Shown: one piece after another, positions 1-6,124 of the stretch
Numbering within the stretch: the first letter of the stretch is position 1
Layout: each line of letters opens with the position of its first letter
Made by a program: the position numbers and the translations under genes
Notes under the pieces: model-generated
Told to the model about the DNA's origin: nothing
The model's database searches: none
The model's input: the letters and a program-made list of their open reading frames with translations, nothing else
DNA from: Rhizobium leguminosarum
GTDB taxonomy: Bacteria > Pseudomonadota > Alphaproteobacteria > Rhizobiales > Rhizobiaceae
NCBI RefSeq assembly: GCF_001652265.1
Contig: NZ_LWBS01000010.1
Coordinates: 1-11,472, forward strand
DNA length: 11,472 nucleotides
Direction of reading: 5' to 3'

Positions 1-326
1 CGCTTCGGCGTCAGCCGCTCCGACAGCAGCGCAAGCACCGGGTCGTGGCGCAGCGTGTCGTGATCATCGACATCCTCGTAGCCCAGCGCGATCGCCGCAA
101 TGCGCTGCCCGACCAGCGTGCGGGTGCTGTGGACCGTGCACTTGCGATCGCGGCCATCAACGAAGCAGGCGGCCACCCGGTCGAACAGCCCGATGGCCGC
201 ATCGACGTGACGAAGCAGCAGCGCACCGGCATCCGAGGTGATCGCGCCGCCGTCGAAACCAGCGACGACTTTGTGGCCGTCGAAGCCTTTAAATTCCAAC
301 TGCGCGGAGATACAGTCTGTTTGCAT
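1..326 (-). CDS. IS1380-family transposase, N-terminal part (gene runs off the left edge)
   Basis: The minus strand from an ATG at 326 is open for 108 codons to the window edge. The start is preceded by a strong Shine-Dalgarno, AAGGAGG, a few bases upstream. Two stretches typical of IS1380-family (DDE) transposase N-termini are visible: FDGGAITSDAGALLLRH near residues 23-39, and ALGYEDVDDHDTLRHDP near residues 82-98. The first is the hallmark GG-x-TSDAG-x-LLL region and the second is the GYED-x-x-DHD-x-LR-D-P region. Only about a quarter of the usual 400-500 residues is present, so the catalytic core cannot be inspected and intactness cannot be judged. Longer open frames on both strands over this stretch are shadows. 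The family assignment is secure; the specific element is not known. Confidence 0.88.
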   Translation of the reverse strand, partial: MQTDCISAQLEFKGFDGHKVVAGFDGGAITSDAGALLLRHVDAAIGLFDRVAACFVDGRDRKCTVHSTRTLVGQRIAAIALGYEDVDDHDTLRHDPVLALLSERLTPK

Positions 327-420
327 CGGGGCCTCCTTAGCGAATCTGGTAAGCCTTTGTAGCAAAAGCAGTTTCTCAGATTCGCAGCCCCGATGCACCC
401 CTTACTTTGAGAGATTCGGG
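1..420 (-). mobile_element. Right-hand part of an IS1380-family insertion sequence
   Basis: The element contains the transposase start plus about 94 bp of upstream noncoding sequence. That leader carries several copies of a GATTCG/CGAATC core (near 341-345, 379-384 and 413-418), which suggests subterminal repeats or transposase-binding sites. I place the outer end near 420, where the plus strand ends in GAGATTCGGG (CCCGAATCTC read inward). This is a guess from the CC-initial ends typical of the family; the other end and any target duplication lie outside the window. A mosaic repeat begins about 12 bp beyond this point. Confidence 0.55.
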
Positions 421-432
421 CTAGCGCATATG

Positions 433-564
433 ACCCTAACCCTCTCCCCGTAAACGGGGCGAGGGGACGTGCCCTGCAAGAGGTTGGTGGGGAACGGAGA
501 GGTCGCGGCATATCCCCTTCTCCCCGCCTGCGGGGAGAAGGTGGCGGCAGCCGGATGAGGGGCT
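433..564 (-). repeat. Rhizobial palindromic mosaic repeat, copy A
   Basis: This is a GC-rich intergenic repeat made of two hairpins: CCCCGTAAACGGGG near 447-459 and CTTCTCCCCGCCTGCGGGGAGAAG near 518-540. They are joined by a conserved spacer containing GAACGGAGAGGT. Two further copies occur here, at 3587-3749 and 10112-10305, both in the opposite orientation. It resembles rhizobial RIME-type mosaic elements; that name is from memory and not verified. Unlike the other two copies, its left end lacks the outer GCCGATxGCTGCCCCTC segment and instead abuts the presumed IS end. Together with the next repeat, it explains the 327-768 stretch, in which I see no gene. Confidence 0.75.
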
Positions 565-568
565 GGTT

Positions 569-656
569 CACCATCTCCCGGCCCTTCGCTTTGAGCTCAG
601 GGCGTTCGTCGCTGCAATCGATTCACTGGATCGATTGCTCGGGCTGTGCCCGACCG
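569..656. repeat. 88-bp direct repeat, first copy, with two hairpins
   Basis: This is nearly identical to 677-764, with two mismatches (573/681 and 594/702) and a 108-bp offset. Each copy contains a perfect 9-bp stem, GCAATCGAT / ATCGATTGC around TCACTGG, followed directly by a second small stem CGGGC / GCCCG around TGT. No coding content is evident. It is probably a rhizobial intergenic palindromic repeat that duplicated in place. Confidence 0.85.
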
Positions 657-676
657 GCTTGATGCCGAGTATGACG

Positions 677-764
677 CACCGTCTCCCGGCCCTTCGCTTT
701 GGGCTCAGGGCGTTCGTCGCTGCAATCGATTCACTGGATCGATTGCTCGGGCTGTGCCCGACCG
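677..764. repeat. 88-bp direct repeat, second copy, abutting the mbfA stop
   Basis: This is the second copy of the 569-656 unit with the same two hairpins. It ends 4 bp before the complement of the mbfA stop codon (769-771). It therefore lies immediately 3' of mbfA and its hairpins could end or stabilise that transcript. There is no U-tract, so a classical intrinsic terminator is not shown. Confidence 0.85.
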
Positions 765-768
765 CTCC

Positions 769-1752
769 TCACCCATTCCCGATCAGGATACCGGCGCCGA
801 GTACCAGACCGCCGCCGAGCACCACCTGGAAGGCGGCGCGCAGGAAGGGGGTTTCCATGTAACGGTTCTGGATGAAGGCGATCGCCCAGAGCTCGAAGAA
901 GACGACGATGGCGGCGCTGATCGTTGCCGTCCAGAAATGCGGGATCAGATAGGGCAGCGCGTGGCCGAGACCGCCGAGCGCCGTCATGATGCCGCAGGCA
1001 AGGCCGCGTTTGACCGGCGAGCCTCTGCCGGAGATCTTGCCATCGTCATGGGCGGCTTCGGTGAAGCCCATCGAAATGCCGGCACCGACGGAGGCCGAAA
1101 GGCCGACGAGGAAGGTCTGCCAGGTATCCTGCGTCGCGAAGGCGGCGGCGAAGATCGGTGCCAGCGTCGAGACCGAGCCGTCCATCAGCCCGGCAAGACC
1201 GGGCTGCACATAGGTCAGCACGAATTGTCGGCGCACCGTCTCGTCCTCGTCATGCTTGACGTCTTCGGGCGTATGTTTGTCTCCGAGCATGCGGGCGATA
1301 TCTTCATGCCCTTGTTCAGCAAGCGCGAGATCACCGAGAAGCTGGCGCGTCGAGGCGTCCGAGGTCCGCTTTGCCGCCTCGACATAGAAACGATAGGCCT
1401 GCTCCTCCATCGCCTCGGTTTCCCTGCGCATCGCATCCAGCGAAAGGTTTGCCCTGAGCCAGTCCGGCTTGCGTTCGTAGAATCCCTCCACATGCTCGCG
1501 CCGGATCAACGGAATGCGCTCACCGAAACGTTGGCGATGGATGTCGATCAACGACTTGCGATGCGTATCCTCGACCTCGGCCATGTCCTCGAAGACCTTG
1601 GCCGAGGCCGGAAATTCGCGGCGCAGCCTGTCGGCATAAGCGAGATAGATGCGGGCATCGTCTTCCTCGGAAGCGATCCCAAGGGCGAGAATCTCCTGCT
1701 CGGACAGCGAATCGAAAGATCGTTTCGGGGATCTGAAAAACCGCGCCAGCAT
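769..1752 (-). CDS. mbfA: MbfA-type membrane ferritin / VIT1-family iron exporter
   Basis: The 327-residue protein has a ferritin-like (rubrerythrin/erythrin) domain at about residues 10-165 and a VIT1/CCC1-type membrane domain at about 172-327. This is the architecture of MbfA, the inner-membrane iron exporter of Bradyrhizobium and Agrobacterium. Candidate di-iron ligands are visible as E20, E61-x-x-H64 (EDTH), E111/E114 and E146-x-x-H149 (EQGH). The membrane part opens with QPGLAGLMDGSVSTLAP, typical of the VIT1 family, and has several hydrophobic segments up to GGGLVLGAGILIG. The start is ATG at 1752, with GGAGAGAG directly upstream; an in-frame TTG at 1764 is less likely. A perfect Irr box lies 15 bp before the start, so Irr repression in low iron is expected, with export switched on in high iron or acid/peroxide stress. 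The gene is monocistronic, with a hairpin repeat after the stop. Confidence 0.93.
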   Translation of the reverse strand: MLARFFRSPKRSFDSLSEQEILALGIASEEDDARIYLAYADRLRREFPASAKVFEDMAEVEDTHRKSLIDIHRQRFGERIPLIRREHVEGFYERKPDWLRANLSLDAMRRETEAMEEQAYRFYVEAAKRTSDASTRQLLGDLALAEQGHEDIARMLGDKHTPEDVKHDEDETVRRQFVLTYVQPGLAGLMDGSVSTLAPIFAAAFATQDTWQTFLVGLSASVGAGISMGFTEAAHDDGKISGRGSPVKRGLACGIMTALGGLGHALPYLIPHFWTATISAAIVVFFELWAIAFIQNRYMETPFLRAAFQVVLGGGLVLGAGILIGNG

Positions 1753-1767
1753 GACTCTCTCCAATTT

Positions 1768-1784
1768 TTTAGAATAATTCTAAA
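1768..1784 (-). promoter_or_regulatory. Irr box / iron control element (ICE) of mbfA
   Basis: The 17 bases TTTAGAATAATTCTAAA form a perfect TTTAGAA-N3-TTCTAAA dyad, which is the recognised ICE bound by the heme-responsive regulator Irr in Rhizobiales. It lies 15 bp upstream of the mbfA ATG. A CTTGAC -35-like hexamer at 1812-1807 (minus) would put the -10 just upstream of the dyad, with the dyad over the transcription start. That position fits repression; the -10 itself (TTAGGT) is weak and tentative. Confidence 0.9.
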
Positions 1785-1859
1785 CCTAAAGAAGGAGGTG
1801 GTGACGGTCAAGGGTATGGAGCAGGCTAGCTGACAGATTGCCGCAAGTGGCACGGACGA

Positions 1860-1888
1860 CTTTGGCGCGCTGGCATAAACACCTATAT
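1860..1888 (+). promoter_or_regulatory. Candidate sigma-70 promoter of the truncated hemoglobin gene
   Basis: CTTTGG (1860-1865) and CTATAT (1883-1888) are separated by 17 bp. The -10 matches the rhizobial consensus CTATAT exactly; the -35 is a partial match to CTTGAC. Transcription would begin near 1895, at the base of a strong GC hairpin. Confidence 0.5.
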
Positions 1889-1893
1889 GAGAG

Positions 1894-1914
1894 GGCGCCG
1901 CATCACGCGGCGCC
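1894..1914 (+). other. GC-rich leader hairpin before the hemoglobin start
   Basis: GGCGCCGC (1894-1901) pairs perfectly with GCGGCGCC (1907-1914) around the loop ATCAC, followed by GGGGTTTT and then the ATG at 1926. If the promoter at 1860-1888 is right, this hairpin forms at the extreme 5' end of the mRNA, which would stabilise it or affect ribosome entry. It also argues against the in-frame ATG at 1887, which overlaps the -10. Confidence 0.6.
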
Positions 1915-1925
1915 GGGGTTTTGGA

Positions 1926-2393
1926 ATGAACAATGACATTCAGGGCCGCCCTGCCCATGTCGCGGCGATCCGCGAAAGGGCGGAGGCGGAGATGCGGGAC
2001 ATAGGCGTCGACGAGGCCTTCATCGACAGGCTGGTCGAGGCCTTCTACGCACGCGTGCTAACGCATCCCGATCTCGGTCCGGTGTTCGACGCCAGACTGT
2101 CCGGCCGCTGGCCGGAGCATATGGCGAAGATGAAGAGCTTCTGGTCGGCCGTCGCCTTCCGCAGCGGCGCCTATGGCGGCAAGCCGGTGCAGGCGCATAC
2201 CGGCGTTGCGAACCTCACACCCGATCTCTTTCCGAAGTGGCTGTCGCTGTTTGCCGCAACGCTCGACGATATCGCCCCATCGCCGGAGGCCAAGGCCTGG
2301 TTTATGGCGACCGCCGAGCGGATCGCCAACAGCCTGGTGCTGTCGCTGTTCTACAATCCGGCACTCGACGATCCCATGCGCAAGCCCGCCTGA
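1926..2393 (+). CDS. Group III truncated hemoglobin
   Basis: The 155-residue protein is a 2-on-2 (truncated) globin of group III. Visible signatures are the B-helix F40-Y41 with Tyr at B10, HMAKMKSFWSAV at about 65-76, the GAYGGKP segment followed by the likely proximal heme ligand His91, and FPKWLSLF at about 102-109 with Trp105 at G8. Such proteins bind O2, NO or other small ligands in the cytoplasm; their role in rhizobia is not settled, with NO or oxidative-stress handling the usual proposal. I chose ATG 1926 because the in-frame ATG at 1887 would add an Arg-rich extension encoded by the leader hairpin and lies in the -10 box. A GGGG run about 7 bp upstream is a weak ribosome binding site. 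The gene is divergent from mbfA, with 173 bp between the two starts. Confidence 0.92.
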   Translation: MNNDIQGRPAHVAAIRERAEAEMRDIGVDEAFIDRLVEAFYARVLTHPDLGPVFDARLSGRWPEHMAKMKSFWSAVAFRSGAYGGKPVQAHTGVANLTPDLFPKWLSLFAATLDDIAPSPEAKAWFMATAERIANSLVLSLFYNPALDDPMRKPA

Positions 2394-2439
2394 CCCATCT
2401 TGTAGAGACAGTATTCCCCGAAAAACGCTGACACTTTTC

Positions 2440-2491
2440 TAGAACAGGATGATTTTAGGCCGGGTCGGCCTCAAATCTGAATCCTGTTCTA
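2440..2491. repeat. 52-bp palindromic repeat after the hemoglobin gene
   Basis: TAGAACAGGAT (2440-2450) pairs with 2481-2491, and GATTTTAGGCCG pairs with CGGCCTCAAATC with one mismatch, around the loop GGT. This long imperfect hairpin sits between two convergent genes (hemoglobin and the exporter) and may serve as a bidirectional terminator. It is typical of rhizobial intergenic palindromes. Confidence 0.8.
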
Positions 2492-2502
2492 AATTAAAGA
2501 GT

Positions 2503-2554
2503 TAGAGCATGATGTCGTCCGAAAACCGTTCACACTTTTCGGCATCATGCTCTA
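2503..2554. repeat. 52-bp TAGAGCATGATG palindromic repeat overlapping the exporter stop codon
   Basis: TAGAGCATGATG (2503-2514) pairs perfectly with CATCATGCTCTA (2543-2554), and an inner stem CCGAAAA/TTTTCGG lies at 2519-2525/2536-2542. This hairpin family is very common between rhizobial genes. Its last three bases provide the TAG stop of the minus-strand exporter. A related hairpin with TAGAGCAT ends is at 11280-11319. Confidence 0.85.
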
Positions 2555-3463
2555 GGTCTTCGCCGCCGAGGCGGTGGCGCCGGCGCTGGCCGCCACGACG
2601 AGCGCCGTTCCCAGCATCTGCAGCGCGGTCATCGGCTGGGCGAGGATCAGAAAACCGGCAAGGGCGCCGATCGCCGGTTCGAGGCTCATCAGGATACCGA
2701 AGGAAGCCGCCGGCATGCGCCGCAGCGCCACCATCTCCAGCGCATAGGGCAGCAGCGGCACGAGGATGGCAAGGCCAAGGACCTCGACCAGTCCCTTCAG
2801 CGTGAAGGCGCCCGCCGTCTCCGCCAGACCGAAGGGTGTCGCGACGAGGCCGGCAACGAGCAGCGACATGGAGAGGCCTTCCAATCCCTTGAAGGCAGCG
2901 CCTACCTTCTTCGTCAGCAGGATATAGACCGCCCACCCCACAGCCGAGCCGAGAGCAAAGATGACGCCCGGGAGATTGCCGACCCAGCCTTCGCCGTCAT
3001 GGGCAAGGAAGAGAATGCCGGCCGCAGCAATCAACGGCCAGGTGAGCCGCCAGGTCAGGCCATAACCGAAGACGGCGACCGAGAGCGGCCCGAGGAAATC
3101 GATGGCGATCGCCAGGCCGAGCGGCAGCCGCTGGATCGCCGCGAAGAAGCAGAGCGTCATGGCGGCCGTCGTCGTGCCGAGCAGCAATGTCGCCCGCCAT
3201 TGGGCGCCGGTATAACGCAGCACCGAAGGCTTAACGACGACGGCAAGGATAATCGCCGCAAAAGCGAGCCGCAGCCAGGTGGCGCCCGCAACGCCATAAG
3301 TCGCAATGGCTGACGACGACAGTGCCGCACCGAACTGGATCGACGACATCGACATCAGGCACATCACGACCCCGGCCGCCAAGCCGCCCGAAGCCGTCGA
3401 TACGCCCGGCTGCGCAATCAAGGCTGCGCCATCCGTCCCGGTCTCGATATTCTTGATGTCCAT
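2552..3463 (-). CDS. EamA-family (RhtA-like) drug/metabolite transporter
   Basis: The 303-residue protein has about ten hydrophobic segments in two similar halves and is a DMT-superfamily EamA exporter. Features include WLRLAFAAIILAVV near residues 63-76, GLAIAIDFLGPLSVAVFGY near 115-133, and in the second half MPAASFGILMSLEPAIGAL, matching the conserved EPA(I/V)-A-L end of EamA domains. The overall look is closest to RhtA-type inner-membrane exporters of threonine, homoserine and related amino acids, but the substrate cannot be read from sequence. The first ~25 residues are polar and form a cytoplasmic N-tail. Start ATG 3463 is preceded by GAGGG. The TAG stop is supplied by the 2503-2554 repeat, so the extreme C-terminus (ASAAKT) may have been reset by that element. 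The gene is monocistronic and convergent with the hemoglobin gene. Confidence 0.88.
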   Translation of the reverse strand: MDIKNIETGTDGAALIAQPGVSTASGGLAAGVVMCLMSMSSIQFGAALSSSAIATYGVAGATWLRLAFAAIILAVVVKPSVLRYTGAQWRATLLLGTTTAAMTLCFFAAIQRLPLGLAIAIDFLGPLSVAVFGYGLTWRLTWPLIAAAGILFLAHDGEGWVGNLPGVIFALGSAVGWAVYILLTKKVGAAFKGLEGLSMSLLVAGLVATPFGLAETAGAFTLKGLVEVLGLAILVPLLPYALEMVALRRMPAASFGILMSLEPAIGALAGFLILAQPMTALQMLGTALVVAASAGATASAAKT

Positions 3464-3586
3464 GTGGCCCTCGATCCTGGCGCGGTTCTAGGCCGAAGAC
3501 GGGTGAGAACCAAATTCAAACTTTTCATGCCGGGATCAAGAGCCCTGATGCTGAGGCGCCAAGGAACGGCCGGCGGTGCGGGATAT

Positions 3587-3749
3587 CGCCGATGGCAGCC
3601 CCTCATCCGCCTGCCGGCACCTTCTCCCCGCAGGCGGGGCGAAGGGACCATGTTGCGACCTCTCCGTTCCCCGCTCACCTCTCGCAGGGCACGTCCCCTC
3701 TCCCCGTCGGAACGGGGAGAGAGTTAGGGTGAGGGGCAGCTATCGGCGC
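3587..3749 (+). repeat. Rhizobial palindromic mosaic repeat, copy B
   Basis: This is a full-looking copy. Its ends are inverted repeats (CGCCGATGGCAGCCCCTCA at the left and the complement of GCGCCGATAGCTGCCCCTCA at the right). Inside are hairpins CCTTCTCCCCGCAGGCGGGG (3620-3639) and CTCTCCCCGTCGGAACGGGG (3698-3717). The centre GACCTCTCCGTTCCC matches copies A and C. It fills most of the 317-bp gap between the exporter start and the recX stop, in which I see no gene. Confidence 0.8.
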
Positions 3750-3780
3750 CAACCAGCCAAGCAAAAGCTCTTGTCTAATA

Positions 3781-4329
3781 TCAGCGACGGTCAGCCAGGA
3801 TCACCTCTTCGGCGTCTTCGACGCTCATGTCGAAGACCTTCCTGCCGATGTCGAAGCTGAAGCCGTTGCGGGCAAAAGCCGAAAGCTCTTTCGCCTTTCG
3901 CTTTTCATCAAGCTCGACCCGGCGGAAGGGGCCGAAGGCGCGCTTGCGGGCAAATATCGCTGCCGCATAGAGATCGTCTGCCTCTTCAAGCGCCGCCTCG
4001 ACCTTGTCGCTGGAGACGCCCTTGGCAGCAAGCTTCCGGGCGATCGCGCGCTTCGATTTACCGCCGCGCACGGCCGAGCGCGTGCTGATCTCCGCATAGG
4101 CGTGATCGTCGAGCACCTTGTTGTCATAGGCAAATTTGACGGCGAAATCGGCAACGGCCTTGAGTTGTGCCGCGCTGATGTCCTCGAATTTCTCCTTCGC
4201 CTTGCGGGTGATGGCGTCAAAGAGCTGTTTTTCCGTCATCATCCGCCGCTCGAGGCGATAGACGGTGGAATTGCGCGCCCAGCTCAGCATGCGGGGTGTC
4301 GGGAGGGATGGAACGGTCTCGTCGGTCAT
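3781..4329 (-). CDS. recX: RecX, regulatory protein of RecA
   Basis: The 182-residue protein has the RecX pattern of tandem three-helix repeats: YAEISTRSAVRGGKSKRAIARKLAAKGV at about 78-105 is the conserved central repeat (R-x-x-GKS-x-R-x-I-x-x-x-L-x-x-KG). RecX binds RecA filaments in the cytoplasm and modulates their activity in recombination and SOS induction. Length is within the family range (about 150-200). ATG 4329 starts 9 bp after the aphA stop, so it is probably translated from the aphA transcript; the internal Met30/Met31 starts would drop a poorly conserved N-tail and cannot be excluded. recA is not in this window, so recX is not in the common recA-recX arrangement here. Confidence 0.85.
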   Translation of the reverse strand: MTDETVPSLPTPRMLSWARNSTVYRLERRMMTEKQLFDAITRKAKEKFEDISAAQLKAVADFAVKFAYDNKVLDDHAYAEISTRSAVRGGKSKRAIARKLAAKGVSSDKVEAALEEADDLYAAAIFARKRAFGPFRRVELDEKRKAKELSAFARNGFSFDIGRKVFDMSVEDAEEVILADRR

Positions 4330-4338
4330 CGGCAGGGA

Positions 4339-5364
4339 TCAGGCTTCCAGACCCTTGAGGACATTGGCGACGTTGAGGCCGATCTCCGGCACGCCGTAGC
4401 CACCCTCCATGCAGGCGAGCACCGGCAGGCCGGCGGCTGATATCATCGCGCCCATGCGGGTGAAATCGTCGGAGGTGAGGCTGAAGAAGGAGATCGGATC
4501 GCGCTCGAAAGTGTCGACGCCGAGGGCTACGACGATCGCCTCGGCGCCGAAGGCCTTGATGCGGGCCAGCGCATCGGCAAGGGCCGAAGACCAGACATCC
4601 CAAGGTGTACCAGGCGGCATCGGATAGTTGCGGTTGGCGCCGGCACCCTCCCCCTCGCCTTCCTCGTCGGCATGGCCGAGGAAATAAGGAAAGGCATGCA
4701 TGGGATCACCATGCAGCGAGGCGGTGAAGACATCGCCTCTGTGATAGAAGAGATCCTGGGTGCCGTTGCCGTGGTGGAAATCGACATCCAGCACCGCGAC
4801 TTTCCTCGCACCGTGATCGAGCAGCCGCTGCGCGGCGACGCCCGAATTGTTGATGAAGCAATAGCCGCCGAAGAGATCGATGCCGGCATGATGGCCGGGC
4901 GGGCGGCAGAGCGAAAAGGCGAAACGATTGCCGGCATTCAGCCAGTCGACGCCTGTGATCGCGCAGCGCATGGAAGCGATCGCCGCCTCGTAGGAGCCCT
5001 TGGTGATCGAAGTATCGGCGGCATTGGCGTAGTGGCCGATCGCACCGACGATATTGTCGGGCACGCGCTGGCTGGTGCGGCGAACGGCGAAGGAATTAGC
5101 GATCGCCTCTCCCGTAAAGCCGGCCGCCACCCAGCGGTCCCAGACGGTGGCGAGAAAATCCAGATAGGCGGGATCATGCACTTTTCGAGCCGTTTCCAGT
5201 CCATGCGCATCCGGTGCCACGACATCGGCAAAGCCCGCCTCCTTGACTGCCGCCAGGATCCATTCGGCGCGAAACGGCGCCTCGAAGGGCGTCACCAGCT
5301 GGCCGGCATGCAGCTCCGTCTTGGCATCGCGCAGCTTGTGATCTTCGGAATAGATGACGCGCAT
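4339..5364 (-). CDS. aphA: Acetylpolyamine amidohydrolase (histone-deacetylase-like)
   Basis: The 341-residue protein is the same length as, and from memory alignable without gaps to, Mycoplana ramosa AphA (start MRVIYSEDHKLRDAKTEL). It is a zinc hydrolase of the arginase/deacetylase fold that removes acetyl groups from acetylated polyamines such as acetylputrescine. The catalytic set is in the expected places: His158-His159 in RPPGHHAG, zinc ligands Asp195 and His197 in DVDFHHGNGTQ, Asp284 in GVDTFE, and Tyr323 in EGGYG. Start ATG 5364 gives the family N-terminus and has AGGA about 9 bp upstream; a longer frame reaching 5535 overlaps the HAD gene and is rejected. It is followed after 9 bp by recX, probably in one operon, and is divergent from the HAD gene. 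The specific polyamine used is not determinable here. Confidence 0.93.
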   Translation of the reverse strand: MRVIYSEDHKLRDAKTELHAGQLVTPFEAPFRAEWILAAVKEAGFADVVAPDAHGLETARKVHDPAYLDFLATVWDRWVAAGFTGEAIANSFAVRRTSQRVPDNIVGAIGHYANAADTSITKGSYEAAIASMRCAITGVDWLNAGNRFAFSLCRPPGHHAGIDLFGGYCFINNSGVAAQRLLDHGARKVAVLDVDFHHGNGTQDLFYHRGDVFTASLHGDPMHAFPYFLGHADEEGEGEGAGANRNYPMPPGTPWDVWSSALADALARIKAFGAEAIVVALGVDTFERDPISFFSLTSDDFTRMGAMISAAGLPVLACMEGGYGVPEIGLNVANVLKGLEA

Positions 5365-5497
5365 TTCAGATCCTGCCCTTGATTGACAATGGAGATTTAC
5401 ACGGCTCGGCCCTGACAAAAAAGCGGCGCGGGCTCTTGATCGTCTGAAATAATGGCGCCACCTTCGCCGGTGTTTTGAGAACCAGGAAATTTTCCGC
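5365..5497. promoter_or_regulatory. Divergent promoter region, aphA / HAD phosphatase
   Basis: The 133 bp between the two divergent starts must carry promoters in both directions. I can point to Shine-Dalgarno sequences (AGGA before aphA; AGGAAA at 5484-5489 before the HAD gene), but I find no -10/-35 pair convincing enough to mark. Confidence 0.5.
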
Positions 5498-6109
5498 ATG
5501 AAAGTGCTGATGGTCGATGTCGACGGCGTGCTCATTCATGGTCGTCCGACCGATGGCCTGCCTCATTTCACCCATCTCGAGCGCGATCTCGGGCTGCGCC
5601 TCGACCTGCTGCAGCAGGAATTCTTTCAGACCCACTGGCGCGATATCATCATCGGCCGCGAAGCGCTGGAGCCGCGGCTCGCCAGCGTGCTCGCAAAGAT
5701 CGCACCCCATCTCAGCGCCGAAACACTGATCGACTACTGGTTCGAAAACGATTCCCGCCTCGATCTCAATCTGCTCGAAGAACTCGCCATTCTCCGGCAA
5801 AGCGGCATCACCCTCTTGCTGGCGACCAACCAGGAGCATAGGCGGGCGCGTTACCTGATGGAGCAGATCGGCCTTAGCGCGCATTTCGACGACATCATCT
5901 ATTCCGCAGCACTCGGACACAGCAAGCCTTCTCCCGATTTCTTCCGGCTGGCGACCGAGCGTGCCGACGTACTTCCCGGCGAGATCGCCTTCATCGACGA
6001 TATGGCCGAAAATATCGAAGCGGCGCGACAGTTCGGCTGGAATGCCGCGCAATGGACGGCGGGCGCGACACTCAGTGGCACGCTTCCTGTCTTCGCCAGG
6101 CCGGCATGA
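5498..6109 (+). CDS. HAD-superfamily hydrolase (phosphatase-like)
   Basis: The 203-residue protein carries all four HAD motifs: I, VDVDGVL with nucleophile Asp7 and acid/base Asp9; II, LLLATNQ with Thr110; III, Lys143 in GHSKPSP; IV, FIDDMAENI with Asp167-Asp168. A helical cap lies between motifs I and II (about residues 20-95), making it a C1-cap enzyme. The order and the S-KPSPDFF stretch resemble HAD-IA phosphatases and dehalogenase-like enzymes; Mg2+-dependent phosphate-ester hydrolysis is expected but the substrate is unknown. Start ATG 5498 has AGGAAA 8 bp upstream. The gene is divergent from aphA and ends 15 bp from the convergent acetyltransferase. Confidence 0.88.
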   Translation: MKVLMVDVDGVLIHGRPTDGLPHFTHLERDLGLRLDLLQQEFFQTHWRDIIIGREALEPRLASVLAKIAPHLSAETLIDYWFENDSRLDLNLLEELAILRQSGITLLLATNQEHRRARYLMEQIGLSAHFDDIIYSAALGHSKPSPDFFRLATERADVLPGEIAFIDDMAENIEAARQFGWNAAQWTAGATLSGTLPVFARPA

Positions 6110-6124
6110 GCGGGGCCGGCGCAA

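Noticed and set aside
11..574. 187-codon minus-strand frame across the IS end and mosaic repeat
   Set aside because: It is out of frame with the clear IS1380 transposase start at 326, and the Pro/Arg-rich N-part is translated repeat.
569..764. CRISPR-like repeat array
   Set aside because: There are only two units of 88 bp with 20-bp separation and internal hairpins, no further repeats and no cas genes. It is a tandem intergenic repeat.
646..1833. 395-codon plus-strand open frame opposite mbfA
   Set aside because: It is a shadow of mbfA: it starts inside the 569-764 duplicated repeat, has no recognisable domain, and crosses the Irr box.
5365..5535. N-terminal extension of aphA to 5535
   Set aside because: It would overlap the divergent HAD start, and the added residues have no family counterpart. 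ATG 5364 gives exactly the 341-residue AphA with a ribosome site.
5366..6124. 252-codon minus-strand frame opposite the HAD gene
   Set aside because: It is antisense to a gene with all four HAD motifs. Its composition is typical of a GC-bias shadow.
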